A stretch of DNA of 62,135 bases from Alterirhizorhabdus solaris (GCF_007785815.1 NZ_VNIM01000012.1:1-62135); one strand, 5' to 3'. Shown: positions 36,351 to 46,398, counted from the first letter of the stretch. The notes: generated from the sequence alone by a model not told the origin. Made by a program: numbers and translations.

Positions 36351-37610
36351 ATGGTCATGACGACGCATAGGATGACCACGGCAGCGGCAGGCGAATGGCG
36401 AGCGCATTGGCCATCGGCCCTTAGCGCTGCCGTCGGCATGTCCTTTTCCACTCTTTACGTTTATTCGGCCGGCGGCCTTACCGAGCCGCTGGAACAGGAG
36501 TTTGGCTGGTCGCGTGCCGCGATCGGATCGGGTATTTCGGTGCTGACGATCACCGGATCACTGCTCGGACCGATCATGGGAGCGGCGGTGGATCGATTCG
36601 GATCTAGGCGGATCGCGGTGCCCGGCGTCATTGGCTTCTGCCTCGCCTTCGCACTGCTGTCGTTGGCCACGGAATCGCTGTGGACCTGGTGGCTGCTGTG
36701 GTTCCTGCTCGCCCTGCTGGGGGTCGGCGTCAAGCCGGCGGTGTGGACCACCGCCGTCGCCAGCCTGTTTCAGAAAAGCCGGGGGCTGGCGCTTGCGGTA
36801 ACACTGAGCGGGGCGAGCCTCGGATCAATCTTTACCCCGTTGCTCACCAACTGGCTGGTCGATCACCACGGCTGGCGGGGCGCCTTTGTCGGCCTGCCGC
36901 TGATCTGGGGAGCGATCGGTGTTCCCTTGATCTTCTTCGGTTTCCGAGGCGCATCGGACAAGGAGCGTCGGAACTTGAGCCGGGGTGTCGTCACCGCGCC
37001 GATCCCGGGCGGCGGATTGCGCGTACGCGACGCGATCCTCTCCCGTCGCTTCACCTCGCTGCTGATTGCGGCCATGGCCTTCTCACTGCTTGCGGTCTCT
37101 CTTATCGTATCGCTGATCCCGATCCTCTCCTCGCACGGCATCCCGCGCGGCACGGGTGCCGGGATCGCCGCGACCATCGGCATCACCGCGGTAATCGGCC
37201 GCATCGCCACGGGCTATCTCCTCGACCACTTCGACCCGCGCCTCGTCTCCGCCGTTACCATGGCACTGCCAATCGTGACGTTGACGTTGCTGCTGGCGAT
37301 GCCCGGCTCTGTGCCGCTCGCTTTTCTGGCGGTGCTGGTGATGGGTCTGTCGCTGGGTGCCGAGGTCGATGCCGTGGCCTTCCTTACCGGCTATTATTTT
37401 GGGGTCCGCCATTATGGCCTGCTGTTCGGGACGATCATGAGCGGGCTTTCGATTGCGGCCGGATCGGCGCCGCTGATCGCGGGTACGATCTTCGATCGCA
37501 CTGGCTCGTACGACCTGATGCTTATGGGAGCGATTCCGCTCTGTCTGCTGGCCGCGGGTCTTATTGCCAGCCTAGGACTTCCGCCGAAGGCGGCAAGCAG
37601 GCGCGAGTAG
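36351..37610 (+). CDS. MFS transporter (monocarboxylate/OxlT-like)
   Basis: The 419-residue protein has 12 hydrophobic helices in two blocks. The first is followed by the MFS loop motif GAAVDRFGSRR (residues about 79-89). The polar central loop is near residues 200-220 (FRGASDKERRNLSRG). Sequence such as GGLTEPLEQEFGWSRAAIGS resembles the oxalate/formate and monocarboxylate carriers. It would import or export an organic acid. It is divergent from the SDR gene with a 138-bp shared upstream region. The ATG at 36351 has a weak ribosome site; in-frame ATGs follow at 36357 and 36372. Confidence 0.85.
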   Translation: MVMTTHRMTTAAAGEWRAHWPSALSAAVGMSFSTLYVYSAGGLTEPLEQEFGWSRAAIGSGISVLTITGSLLGPIMGAAVDRFGSRRIAVPGVIGFCLAFALLSLATESLWTWWLLWFLLALLGVGVKPAVWTTAVASLFQKSRGLALAVTLSGASLGSIFTPLLTNWLVDHHGWRGAFVGLPLIWGAIGVPLIFFGFRGASDKERRNLSRGVVTAPIPGGGLRVRDAILSRRFTSLLIAAMAFSLLAVSLIVSLIPILSSHGIPRGTGAGIAATIGITAVIGRIATGYLLDHFDPRLVSAVTMALPIVTLTLLLAMPGSVPLAFLAVLVMGLSLGAEVDAVAFLTGYYFGVRHYGLLFGTIMSGLSIAAGSAPLIAGTIFDRTGSYDLMLMGAIPLCLLAAGLIASLGLPPKAASRRE

Positions 37611-37785
37611 TGGCCGTTCGGCTGCGATACCGGCGAGTATAACCCGCACTCGCGCCGGGGTCTTCAGTCAGCACCAAACCGCCTCGCCTTTTCTTGACAC
37701 CAACGGGGCGACTGGGTGCAATGGACGGCGATAACGCGCAGGCAGCATTGCATTCCTGCCACTGGCCAAGCCTCGAGGACGACCC

Positions 37786-39027
37786 GTGACCGATCCCCAG
37801 TTGAAGCCCGCCTTTCGCTACGATCCGTATTCGGACGAGGCACGGCGCGATCCGCAGAGCCTGTACCCCGTGCTGCGCGAGGAGCATCGCGCCTACTTCA
37901 TGCCCGAGTACGACGCCTACGCCATCAGTCGCTACGACGATGTGCGGAACGCCTTCATGGACGCGAAGAACTTCACCGAGTCCGAGGGGCAGGTATTCTC
38001 GCGCAGCCAGATGCTGGTGCACCATCGCGGCGATCCGCCCAAGCCGAAGCTCGATCCCAAGTCGATGTTCCTCTTCCTCGATCCGCCGGTCCATTCGCAG
38101 TTCCGCATGGCGCTCGCCAGCCCGTTCATGAAGGGCAACGTCGGCAAGCTGACGCCGCAGATCACCACGCTGATCCGCGATCAGCTGGACAAGTGCATCG
38201 CCAGGGGCCGCTTCGACCTCAACGGCGATTTCGCCAGCTACATCTCGGTCGGCGCGACGGCGATCCTGATGGGGCTGCCGGTGGAGGACAGCGGCGCCAT
38301 CATCGATCTGGTCAACCGCATGGTCGCGCGCGATCCGGTCAACCCCGGCCCCACGGCGGACGGGATCGTCGCGCGCGGCGAGATCATCGAATTCCTCAAG
38401 GGAGCGGTGCAGCGCCGCCGGCGCGAGGAAGGCGATGCCAGCCGGGTGATCGATCCGCTGATTCACGGCAACATGATCGGCCGCCCGCAGACGGACGACG
38501 AGATCGCCAGCGACATCCTGGCCATCCTGGTGGGCGGGACGGAGACGGTGCCCAAGGTCTTCTCCGGCGGGCTGCTGGAACTGCAGAAGCGGCCCGACCA
38601 GCTCGCCGCGATCCGCGCCGATATCGACACCAACGCGCCGATCGCGTTCGAGGAGATGCTGCGCTACAACGCCCCGGCGCAGTGGTTCGGGCGGACGGCG
38701 AAGAACCCGGTCGAGGTGGCGGGCGTCACCGTGGAACCCGGGCAGCGCGTGATCCTGCTGATCGCGGCGGCCAACCGTGATCCGCGCGAGTTCGAGAACC
38801 CGGACGAGTTCATCTGGAACCGCAAGGCCAAGCGGATGCTCAGCTTCGGCGTCGGCCCGCATTTCTGCATCGGCATCCACCTCGCCCGGCTGGAAGGGCA
38901 GATCATGCTCAAGGAGTTCCTGAAGGCCACCCGCGATTTCCGGATCGAACCGGAAGCGGGCGACTGGGCCGTCTCGGAATTTCAGATCGGCTGGACGAAA
39001 CTGCCGGTCACCGTGCAGCCCGCCTGA
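37786..39027 (+). CDS. Cytochrome P450 (bacterial class I)
   Basis: The 413-residue monooxygenase has the I-helix oxygen-binding motif VGGTET (residues about 249-254), the ExxR pair Glu290-Arg293 (FEEMLR), and the haem ligand Cys361 in FGVGPHFCIG. All key residues are intact. It hydroxylates a hydrophobic substrate, taking electrons from a ferredoxin and reductase not encoded in this window. Soluble, no membrane anchor. The VOC-protein gene follows after 29 nt, then a phosphatase gene overlapping that, so the three form an operon. The 175-bp gap before it should hold the promoter. Confidence 0.95.
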   Translation: MTDPQLKPAFRYDPYSDEARRDPQSLYPVLREEHRAYFMPEYDAYAISRYDDVRNAFMDAKNFTESEGQVFSRSQMLVHHRGDPPKPKLDPKSMFLFLDPPVHSQFRMALASPFMKGNVGKLTPQITTLIRDQLDKCIARGRFDLNGDFASYISVGATAILMGLPVEDSGAIIDLVNRMVARDPVNPGPTADGIVARGEIIEFLKGAVQRRRREEGDASRVIDPLIHGNMIGRPQTDDEIASDILAILVGGTETVPKVFSGGLLELQKRPDQLAAIRADIDTNAPIAFEEMLRYNAPAQWFGRTAKNPVEVAGVTVEPGQRVILLIAAANRDPREFENPDEFIWNRKAKRMLSFGVGPHFCIGIHLARLEGQIMLKEFLKATRDFRIEPEAGDWAVSEFQIGWTKLPVTVQPA

Positions 39028-39056
39028 GAACAGACACACAGCCGGAGAGGCCGACC

Positions 39057-39431
39057 ATGCTGACCCACGTGACGCTGGGCACCGACGATATCGCCGGAGC
39101 ACGCCGTTTCTACGATGCGACGATGGGCGCACTGGGCCTCGGGCGGATCATGGATGGCGACATCTTCTCGATCTGGGGTGGTGAAAAGCCGGCGGTGGTC
39201 GTCCGCACGCCGCTGAACGGCGAGCCGGCGACATACGCCAACGGCGGGACCGTCGGCTTCTCCGCCCCCGGCCGGGCCGCCGTCGATGCGTTCCATGCCG
39301 CCGCACTGGCGAACGGCGGATCGTGCGAAGGACCGCCGGGGCCGCGCGAAATGGCGGGTGGCCTGTACGGGGCATACGTCCGCGACCCCGCCGGCAACAA
39401 GATGTGCGCCTTCAGCTACGAACAGGAATGA
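39057..39431 (+). CDS. VOC-superfamily (glyoxalase/dioxygenase-fold) protein
   Basis: The 124-residue protein has the VOC layout. It starts with a LTHVTLGTDDIAGARRFYDA strand-helix (His4 a likely metal ligand), has a central GGTVGFSAPGRAAVDAFHAA unit, and ends YGAYVRDPAGNKMCAFSYEQ. One VOC domain usually acts as a dimer in glyoxalases, epimerases, dioxygenases and resistance proteins. It lies between a P450 and a phosphatase; its stop overlaps the next start (ATGA). The reaction cannot be assigned. Confidence 0.85.
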   Translation: MLTHVTLGTDDIAGARRFYDATMGALGLGRIMDGDIFSIWGGEKPAVVVRTPLNGEPATYANGGTVGFSAPGRAAVDAFHAAALANGGSCEGPPGPREMAGGLYGAYVRDPAGNKMCAFSYEQE

Positions 39432-40219
39432 GCACGTCCATCGACAGGGATATATGCCGCCCCATGCCCGATGATCTGATCCGCTCCGTCAACCTGCGCG
39501 ACCTCGGCGGCTATCGCACCGCCGACGGCGCTACGGTGCGCCACGGCCTGGTCTTCCGGTCGGCGGCCCTGTCCGCCCTGGAGGGGGAGGCGCTGGCCGC
39601 CGTTCGCGCGCTGGGCATCCGCATGATCATCGACCTGCGCCACAATGCCGAGCGCGCGGCCTATCCGACGCCGTGGGAGGCGATGGGCTGTGCGGACTAC
39701 TGGTGCCGCGACCATAGCGACTCCGGCGCGGACCTCGCCCCTTTGCTGCGCGATCCGGCGATGACCGCCGACGACTGCCGCGGTTTGATGACCGGCCTGT
39801 ACCGGACCCTGCCCTACGCCCTGAGCGAGGCCTACCGGCGTCTGTTCCGCGGCCTTGTCGAAGGCGGCACGCCGCTGCTGTTCCATTGCGCGGCCGGCAA
39901 GGATCGCACCGGCGTCGCGGCGGCGCTGATCCTCGGCGCGCTCGGCGTCCCCCGCGACGTCATCACCGAGGAATATGGGCTGACCGCCGCGTACGACCTG
40001 TTCGCCTCTCCCTCTATCCGCGACCGGCCGCCACTGTCGCCGGCACGCCTCGCGACGGTCACGCCGCTGCTGATGGCCGAGACCGGCTATCTCGATGCGA
40101 TGTTCGAGACATTGATCGAACGCGACGGCTCCGTGCGCGGCTATCTGCTGAACACGCTGGGGCTGGCCCCGGACGACATCACCACCCTGCGGGACAACCT
40201 GCTGCATACGCCCGGATAG
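39428..40219 (+). CDS. Tyrosine-phosphatase-fold protein
   Basis: The 263-residue protein has the phosphatase loop HCAAGKDRTG with nucleophile Cys154 and Arg160. It also has the typical opening NLRDLGGYRTADGATVRHGL and LVFRSAAL, as in the Y_phosphatase3 family of bacterial protein-tyrosine/lipid phosphatases. The ATG at 39428 overlaps the VOC stop and has ACAGGA ahead; an inner ATG at 39464 is the alternative. Its place after P450 and VOC genes is unusual for a signalling enzyme. It may dephosphorylate a small metabolite or lipid instead. Confidence 0.85.
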   Translation: MSTSIDRDICRPMPDDLIRSVNLRDLGGYRTADGATVRHGLVFRSAALSALEGEALAAVRALGIRMIIDLRHNAERAAYPTPWEAMGCADYWCRDHSDSGADLAPLLRDPAMTADDCRGLMTGLYRTLPYALSEAYRRLFRGLVEGGTPLLFHCAAGKDRTGVAAALILGALGVPRDVITEEYGLTAAYDLFASPSIRDRPPLSPARLATVTPLLMAETGYLDAMFETLIERDGSVRGYLLNTLGLAPDDITTLRDNLLHTPG

Positions 40220-40289
40220 CGCAGGCCGTGCCCCGATCCACCCGGATCGGCCACCGCCGCCGTTCCTGTACGCTCATCGCCTAGTCTGA

Positions 40290-40318
40290 ACCGCCCCCGG
40301 CCGGCGGCCGGAGGCGGT
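40290..40318. terminator. Bidirectional hairpin between convergent genes
   Basis: ACCGCC-C-CCGGCC and GGCCGG-A-GGCGGT pair around a 3-nt loop with one internal mismatch. It lies between the phosphatase (plus) and the TonB receptor (minus) and is 11 nt from the receptor gene's stop end. Confidence 0.7.
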
Positions 40319-40329
40319 GGGTTAGAGCG

Positions 40330-42657
40330 TCAGAAGGCGAATTCGGCCCTGACGCCGTAGGTCCGCGGATCGTTGTACGAGCCGCCAAGCACGAACTGGC
40401 TTTCCAGCACGCTCGACAGATAATCACGGTTCGTCAGGTTCTTGCCCCACGCGACGAGGCGCAGGCCCTTGATCGACTCCGGCGCGAACGACAACTCCGC
40501 ATCGAGCAGCGCATAGCGACGCTGGCGGACCGTGCCGGCGGCATCGTAGCTGATGCCGGAATTATACGTCCCATTGACGAAGGCCGCGATCCGCCCGGCG
40601 TTCGTATCGACGCCATAGTTGATCGCCGCATTCCCCGAGAACTTCGGCGCACGCGGCAGCCGGTTGCCGCTCGCGTCCGCCGCCGTCACGTCATAGCCGA
40701 ACCCGAAGGCGTTCGGCCGATAGGCGACCGCGCTTTCGAACTTGCGGTACTTCGCATCCAGATAGGCGGCACCGGCCGACAGCGTCAGATCGGGTGTGAT
40801 CGTGAAGGTGATGTCGCCGTCGATGCCCCTGATGCGCGCCGAGGCCGCATTCTGATAGAACTCCACCGGTGGCGCATAGGTGTAGACCTGCAGGTCCTTG
40901 TAATCATAGTAGAAAGCCGCGACGTTGATCGCCACGGCGCGGGTCGGCCGCCCCTTGTAGCCCACCTCGTAGGCGAACACCTTTTCCGGCTGCACCGGTT
41001 TTGTCAGCGGCGGGATCGGGGAATCGCCTGCGTTCACGTAGCCGCTCTTGAAGCCCTGCGAGTAGCTCGCATAGACGTTCTGGTCCTGATCGATCTCGTA
41101 GCGGAGCGTGGCGCGCGGGGTGAACCGCTTGAACGCCACCTTGCCGCGCGGATCGGCGAGCAGGGTGCGGTTGGGGCCGAACAGCGCCGGATGGTTGTTG
41201 GCCGTCTGCTGCGTCTCGTAGCTGTAGCGGCCACCCACCGTCAGGTTCAGCGTATCGGTTAGGTCGTAGCCCAGCTCGACATAGCCGGCATAGCTGCGCT
41301 TCCGGTTGAAGCCATATTGCGCCAGCGAATAGGCGGGCGTCGCGACGGTCGGGAACGCGGTGATCGCGGTGGTCGAGTAGCCGTCGAACGTGTTGGGGTC
41401 GTACCGCTCCTTCAGCGCGAGATAGAAGACGCCGAACGACACCGTCGCGCGGCCCAGCTTGCGGGAGGTGAAGTTGACCTCCTGGACGAAATTCTTGTTC
41501 TTGATCGTCAGGTCGCTCACCGTGCCGAGGTTGACGGCGGTATAGTCGGCGTCGGCGATGTCCTTCACGTCCACCTTGCTGAAGGCGGTGACGGTGCTGA
41601 TCGTGCCGATATCCAGATCCAGCTTGCCGAGCAGGTTGGCGCCGTAGGTGGTGATCCGGGTCAACGGCTCGTCGCTGAGGGCGAACTGGTGCGGCTTGGT
41701 CGTCCTGGGAATGCTCACGCCGGACGCATCGGCCAGCGCATAGCCGAGGGGCTGGCCGGGGCCGAGCGGCTGGCCGGCATAGATGCCGTTATCCCGGCGA
41801 CGGCTGTAATAGCCGCCGACGGTGAACGAGAGCGTCTCGGTCGGCTTCACCAGCAGGCGGGCGCGCAGCAGCTTGGAATTCAGGCCGCCATCGTGCCCGC
41901 CGCGCAGCAGATCCCGGTTGTAGCCGTCGCGGTCGCGGAAGGCGCCGGCGACCGAAATCGCCACCTTGTCGTCCACCAGCGGCCCGGTGATGTAGCCGCG
42001 TACCGACTTGTCGTCGTAGTTGCCGTAGCTCACGCTGCCCCGCCCCGTGAGGTTGAACGAGGGCGTGACGGTGTTGACGATGATGGCGCCACCGGCCGCG
42101 TTCTGGCCGTAGAGCGTGCCCTGCGGCCCCTTCAGGATCTCGATCTGCTGCACGTCCGGCAGGTCGATCAGCTGGCCCGACTGCGAGGGCTGGTAGATAC
42201 CGTCGACATACACCGCCACGTTGCTGCTGTCGCCGAGACCGGCGCCGGCCGACGAGATGCCGCGGATCGCGGGCTGGAGGAAGCCGCCGTAGAACGGCAG
42301 CTGCACGCCCGGGGTGACGCGCTGGATATCGACCGTGCTGTTGATGCCCGCCGCCACCAGCGTGGCCTGCGGGATCGCGGTGATCGAGATGGGCACGTCG
42401 CGCAGCCGCTCGGAACGGCGCTGCGCCGTCACCACGATCTCGCTGCTGTCCACGGTGGCGACGCCCGTTGCCGGGGCGGGGGCGACCACGGTCGCTGCCG
42501 GCTCGGCGGCGGCCTGCGCGGCATCCACGCCCTGCGTCGATCCGGCCGTGCCATCGGGGCCGGCGACGTTGGCGGCGCTCTGCGCCAGCACGGGGGCGGG
42601 CGCGAAGGCGGCGCCGAGAAGGGCGAGCTGCAGCAGCCGGTGACGGGACTCTCTCAT
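40330..42657 (-). CDS. TonB-dependent receptor (sphingomonad catabolic type)
   Basis: The 775-residue outer-membrane protein has a signal peptide (residues 1-25, ending VLA-Q) and an Ala/Gly-rich spacer. The TonB box region is SSEIVVTAQRRSERLRDVPI; the plug holds IEILKGPQGTLYGQNAAGGA near residue 155. A barrel ends in F (VRAEFAF). The QRRSERLRDVPIS form is shared by the large receptor group of sphingomonads thought to take up plant or pollutant aromatics and terpenoids rather than iron. It is divergent from an alpha/beta hydrolase gene (246-bp gap), so both may share control. The substrate is unknown. Confidence 0.93.
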   Translation of the reverse strand: MRESRHRLLQLALLGAAFAPAPVLAQSAANVAGPDGTAGSTQGVDAAQAAAEPAATVVAPAPATGVATVDSSEIVVTAQRRSERLRDVPISITAIPQATLVAAGINSTVDIQRVTPGVQLPFYGGFLQPAIRGISSAGAGLGDSSNVAVYVDGIYQPSQSGQLIDLPDVQQIEILKGPQGTLYGQNAAGGAIIVNTVTPSFNLTGRGSVSYGNYDDKSVRGYITGPLVDDKVAISVAGAFRDRDGYNRDLLRGGHDGGLNSKLLRARLLVKPTETLSFTVGGYYSRRRDNGIYAGQPLGPGQPLGYALADASGVSIPRTTKPHQFALSDEPLTRITTYGANLLGKLDLDIGTISTVTAFSKVDVKDIADADYTAVNLGTVSDLTIKNKNFVQEVNFTSRKLGRATVSFGVFYLALKERYDPNTFDGYSTTAITAFPTVATPAYSLAQYGFNRKRSYAGYVELGYDLTDTLNLTVGGRYSYETQQTANNHPALFGPNRTLLADPRGKVAFKRFTPRATLRYEIDQDQNVYASYSQGFKSGYVNAGDSPIPPLTKPVQPEKVFAYEVGYKGRPTRAVAINVAAFYYDYKDLQVYTYAPPVEFYQNAASARIRGIDGDITFTITPDLTLSAGAAYLDAKYRKFESAVAYRPNAFGFGYDVTAADASGNRLPRAPKFSGNAAINYGVDTNAGRIAAFVNGTYNSGISYDAAGTVRQRRYALLDAELSFAPESIKGLRLVAWGKNLTNRDYLSSVLESQFVLGGSYNDPRTYGVRAEFAF

Positions 42658-42903
42658 ACTATCCTCCCAGAAGGCATATTTCTATTCTGTTGCCCCGTTG
42701 CGCGCCGGCCCGGCGAAACGCAACGGCGCTGATGCATTGCAGACGTGGCGGCACGACTTTGCCGGGGAGTGTGGCCGCCACGCAGCAGCCTGGCCTGCCG
42801 GCAAGCCCGCCGCCGCGGAGCCATCGCCCGCGCGGACGGCATTCCCGTTGACCGCCCGCGCCGCACCCCGCAAGCTGCCGCCATAAAGAGGGAGAGGGCG
42901 GTG

Positions 42904-44934
42904 ATGAGGAAGCGCGCGACGATCGCGGCCGGGCTCGCGTTCGGGCTGACGGGCATGGCGGGATCGGCCGGGGCGAGGCCCGCCGCCGTCATGGAACGGC
43001 TGGAGGTCGTCGAGGACCGCATCGCCTTCGACGGGCGCAGTTTCGGTACGGTCGGCCCCTACCGGCTGATCCGCGCCCGGGCGCATATGCGGGTGGCCCC
43101 GGAGGCGACCGCCAACCGCCGGATCGTCGATCTCGACAAGGCGCCGCGAACCCCGGCCGGCGACGTGCGCTATTGGGCGGACGTGGTGATCTTCCGTCCG
43201 GTGAGCCCGGCCCACGCCCGCCGGGTGATGATCGCCGAGGTGCCCAATCGCGGCATCCGGCTGGCCGACAGCATGCTAAACACCGCCCCCGTCTGGGTGA
43301 TGCCGCCCGGTTTCGGCGGCGGGGCGGATGCACGCAAGCCCGCCTCCGCGCCGGCCGATGCCGGCAGCGGCTTCGCCTTCCGGCGCGGCTATACGCTGGT
43401 CGCGGTAGGCTGGCAGGGCGATCTGCCCGCGCAGCCCGCCGTGCTGCTGCGCGCGCACCTGCCCGTCGCCACCGATGGCGGCCGGCCGATCACCGGCCGG
43501 GTGCAGGCGGTCACGGTGTTCGACACGCCAGAGACGCAATCGACGATGGCGCTGGCCTATCCGGTGGCGCCCGGCACCGAAGGCGACGGCGTGCTGACGG
43601 TACGCGCGCTGGCCGGCACGCCGCCCCGCACCCTCGACCGGACCGCGTGGCGGCTGCTCGATGCGACGCATGTCCGCATCGACCGCCCCGCCGGCATGGA
43701 CGCGGGCGCGATCTACGAGTTCGTCTATACCGCGCAGGATCCGGTCGTCGCCGGCCTCGGCTTCGCCGCCACGCGCGACGTGGTGAGCTTCCTGCGCCAC
43801 GACGCCGCCGACGAGGCAGGCGGCGCCAATCCGCTGATCGACCTGCGCGACGCCCCCTGCGCGCTTGCGAAGGGTTGCGCCGCCACCCGCACCGACACCG
43901 TCGATACGGTCCTCGGCTTCGGCGTGTCGCAATCAGGCCGCTACCTGCGCGACATGATCGGGCAGGGGTTCAACGCCGACACGGCGGGCCGGCCGGTGCT
44001 GGACGGCGCGTTCGTGCTGATCGCGGGATCGCGCAAGACCTTCACCAACCGCCGCTGGGCCGAGCCGGGCCGCTTCTCCCGCCAGCATGAGGACCCGCTG
44101 GTTCCGGGCAACCAGTTCCCCTTCGCCTATGGCAGCGCCACCGACCCGCTGACCGGGCGGAAGGACGGCATCCTCTCCGGCTGCGCGGGGCAGGCATGCC
44201 CGAAGATCGTCCACGTCGACGGCAGTTCGGAATTCTGGAACGCCGGTGGCGTGCTGGTCGGCAGCGACGGGGCGGGCCACGACGTCGCCTTTCCCGCCAA
44301 CGTGCGCGGCTACATGATCGCAAGCGCGCCGCACGCGCCGTTCATCACGATGGGCGCCGCCGCGCTGCCGCCCAGCCCGCTCACGACCGGCGGCGTCGTG
44401 CGCGCGTTGCTGGTGGCGCTGGACGACTGGGTGGCCGGCGCCGCCGAACCGCCGCCGAGCCGCTGGCCTTCGATCGCGAAGGGCGACCTCGCCGATCCGG
44501 CGTCGCGCACGGCGGTCGGCTTTCCCGACTACAGCGGCCTGCCCTATTACGGCCGCGCCAACCCGGTCGCGCCCACCAATTACGATACCGTCCCGCCCAC
44601 GGTCGATCCACGCCGCGCCTGGACGATCATGGTGCCCGTCACGGATGCCGACGGCAACGACCGCGTCGGCATCCGCATGCCCGACGTCGCCGTGCCACGC
44701 GGCACCTATCTCGGCTGGAACCCCCGCAAGCCGGGCTATGCCGAAGGCGACATCGCGCTCGTGTTCGGCAGTTTCGTGCCGTTCGCCGCCACAGCCGAGG
44801 CCGCCCGGGCAGCGGGCGACCCACGCCGCCCGCTGGCCGAACGCTACCGGGACGAGGCGGACTACAAGGCGCGCCTCGCCGCCGCGACGGCGGCGCTCAA
44901 GCGCGAACGCCTGTGGCTGGCGGACAGCGACTGA
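42904..44934 (+). CDS. Secreted alpha/beta-hydrolase domain protein (Abhydrolase_10 type)
   Basis: The 676-residue protein starts from an ATG after GAGGGAGAGG and has a signal peptide (residues 1-25, ending SAG-A). The sequence follows the Abhydrolase_10 domain pattern: GRSFGTVGPYRLIRARAHMR, then RRGYTLVAVGWQGDLP, a nucleophile-type motif GVSQSGRYLRD (Ser342/Ser344), and IVHVDGSSEFWNAGG. Members act on esters, often in lipid or terpenoid degradation operons. Export would place it in the periplasm or outside, next to the receptor product encoded divergently. The catalytic Ser assignment within the motif is uncertain. Confidence 0.82.
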   Translation: MRKRATIAAGLAFGLTGMAGSAGARPAAVMERLEVVEDRIAFDGRSFGTVGPYRLIRARAHMRVAPEATANRRIVDLDKAPRTPAGDVRYWADVVIFRPVSPAHARRVMIAEVPNRGIRLADSMLNTAPVWVMPPGFGGGADARKPASAPADAGSGFAFRRGYTLVAVGWQGDLPAQPAVLLRAHLPVATDGGRPITGRVQAVTVFDTPETQSTMALAYPVAPGTEGDGVLTVRALAGTPPRTLDRTAWRLLDATHVRIDRPAGMDAGAIYEFVYTAQDPVVAGLGFAATRDVVSFLRHDAADEAGGANPLIDLRDAPCALAKGCAATRTDTVDTVLGFGVSQSGRYLRDMIGQGFNADTAGRPVLDGAFVLIAGSRKTFTNRRWAEPGRFSRQHEDPLVPGNQFPFAYGSATDPLTGRKDGILSGCAGQACPKIVHVDGSSEFWNAGGVLVGSDGAGHDVAFPANVRGYMIASAPHAPFITMGAAALPPSPLTTGGVVRALLVALDDWVAGAAEPPPSRWPSIAKGDLADPASRTAVGFPDYSGLPYYGRANPVAPTNYDTVPPTVDPRRAWTIMVPVTDADGNDRVGIRMPDVAVPRGTYLGWNPRKPGYAEGDIALVFGSFVPFAATAEAARAAGDPRRPLAERYRDEADYKARLAAATAALKRERLWLADSD

Positions 44935-44988
44935 TCCGCGCATCCGCTCGGCGGGCGATCAGGCCATGCCGCACCGGCCGCTCCACCC

Positions 44989-46398
44989 TCAGAGCAGGAA
45001 GCTCAGGCTGAGCGACAGGTTCACCGCCGGATCGAAGTCGCCGGTGAAGGAGGGGTGGCGGATATAGGCCACCGACGGCGCGACGTAGATGCCCGACGAC
45101 GCGCGATAGGCGTAGAGCGCGCTGACCGAGGCCTGATACTTGTTCGTCGTCTCGCCCAGCGCGGCGATGGCGATCCCCGCCGGCCGGCTGAACTTGTTGT
45201 AGCCGAACGTCAGCGACATCTGGTCGGCCGGCCGGCCCGGCACCATGCCCAGCGCATAGGTCCGCGCCTCGAACGTGCGGGTATAGACGTTGACCTTGTC
45301 CGGCGCGAACATCGCCGATGCGCCGACATAGACGCCGCGATAGGCGAGCTTGGCGTCCGGCTGGTAGAGCTGATAGTCGGCCAGCGCGAACAGCATCCAG
45401 TTCTTCCTGGTGCCGGGCGCATCGAAGCGGGTGTAGCGCGTGGTGTTGTAGATGCCGCCTGCGCGCAGCCAGATCTGCCGGTCCGTCGCCGACGCCTTGC
45501 GTTGCAGGCCGAACTCCTGGATCAGCAGCGGCTTGGCGCCCCGGCGCGTCAGCTTCAGCCCGATGCCGTTGTCGAACCCCTCCTCGACCAGCCCGTCCGG
45601 CCCGATGCTGCGTTGCAGGCCGGTCTTGGAATAAAGCCCCGCCGGCCCCTGCAACCGCACGTTGAGCAGCGGCACGGGCGCGACGGAACCGCTCAGGCCC
45701 ACCTGGATCGGGATGGTGCCGGCGAGCCCGTTCGCGAGGATCGGGTTGCCGCCGGCGAAGATGCCGATGTAGTTGAGGATGTTGGTGCCCAGGCCGCCGG
45801 TCACCTGCACCTTCTGGTCGAACAGCGAGGCCGACAGGTCGAGCCGCGTCAGGGTGAACTGGTTGCCGCCCAGCTGTCGCCATGTCGAGGCGTTGTACAG
45901 CCCGCCGACGTTCAGCTGGGTGAGGTCGGTGCCGTCGTCCGCCAGCCGGAAAGACACGCGCAGGTTGTTCGACGATCCGTAGGTGAACTTCTGCCCCGAG
46001 AAACGCTGCGGGCTGGTCGGCGAGCGGCCGCCGTTCACATCCTGGGTGAACCCGTGGATCGTGGTCGCGTCGAAGAAGATCCCCTTCTCGAACAAAGCGG
46101 AGCGGATGCCACCCTGATCGCGCACGATCGAATCGGTCACGCCGGCGAAGTCGGTCGACTGGCCCATCGGACGCAGGCGGTTGATCTCGGTGAGGCGGGC
46201 GAGCGTCGCCTGCGCCGCGTCACCCGGGCTGGCGGGGGCCGCGGTGGCGGAACTGCCAAGCGCCGCTGCGGGCGCCGCCTCCCCCGCGCCGGTACTGGCG
46301 GCGCCGGGGGATGGCGGGGCGGAGTCGGGGGAGGACTGCGCGAGGGCAGGCTGGGCAAACAGAGCGCACAGGCCGGCGAACAGGCCGGCCCCGATCAT
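44989..46398 (-). CDS. Outer-membrane porin, OprB-like
   Basis: From the ATG at 46398 the 469-residue protein has a signal peptide (MIGAGLFAGLCALFAQPALA) and a 60-residue Ala/Pro/Ser linker. A beta-barrel with OprB-type passages follows: LFEKGIFFDATTIHGFTQDV, YIGIFAGGNPILANG, and ends SLSLSFLL. OprB porins pass sugars and other small neutral compounds. The frame is open to 46482 but has no ATG there, and the ribosome site is weak, so the start is provisional. It converges with the hydrolase gene. No strong terminator was seen between them. Confidence 0.75.
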   Translation of the reverse strand: MIGAGLFAGLCALFAQPALAQSSPDSAPPSPGAASTGAGEAAPAAALGSSATAAPASPGDAAQATLARLTEINRLRPMGQSTDFAGVTDSIVRDQGGIRSALFEKGIFFDATTIHGFTQDVNGGRSPTSPQRFSGQKFTYGSSNNLRVSFRLADDGTDLTQLNVGGLYNASTWRQLGGNQFTLTRLDLSASLFDQKVQVTGGLGTNILNYIGIFAGGNPILANGLAGTIPIQVGLSGSVAPVPLLNVRLQGPAGLYSKTGLQRSIGPDGLVEEGFDNGIGLKLTRRGAKPLLIQEFGLQRKASATDRQIWLRAGGIYNTTRYTRFDAPGTRKNWMLFALADYQLYQPDAKLAYRGVYVGASAMFAPDKVNVYTRTFEARTYALGMVPGRPADQMSLTFGYNKFSRPAGIAIAALGETTNKYQASVSALYAYRASSGIYVAPSVAYIRHPSFTGDFDPAVNLSLSLSFLL

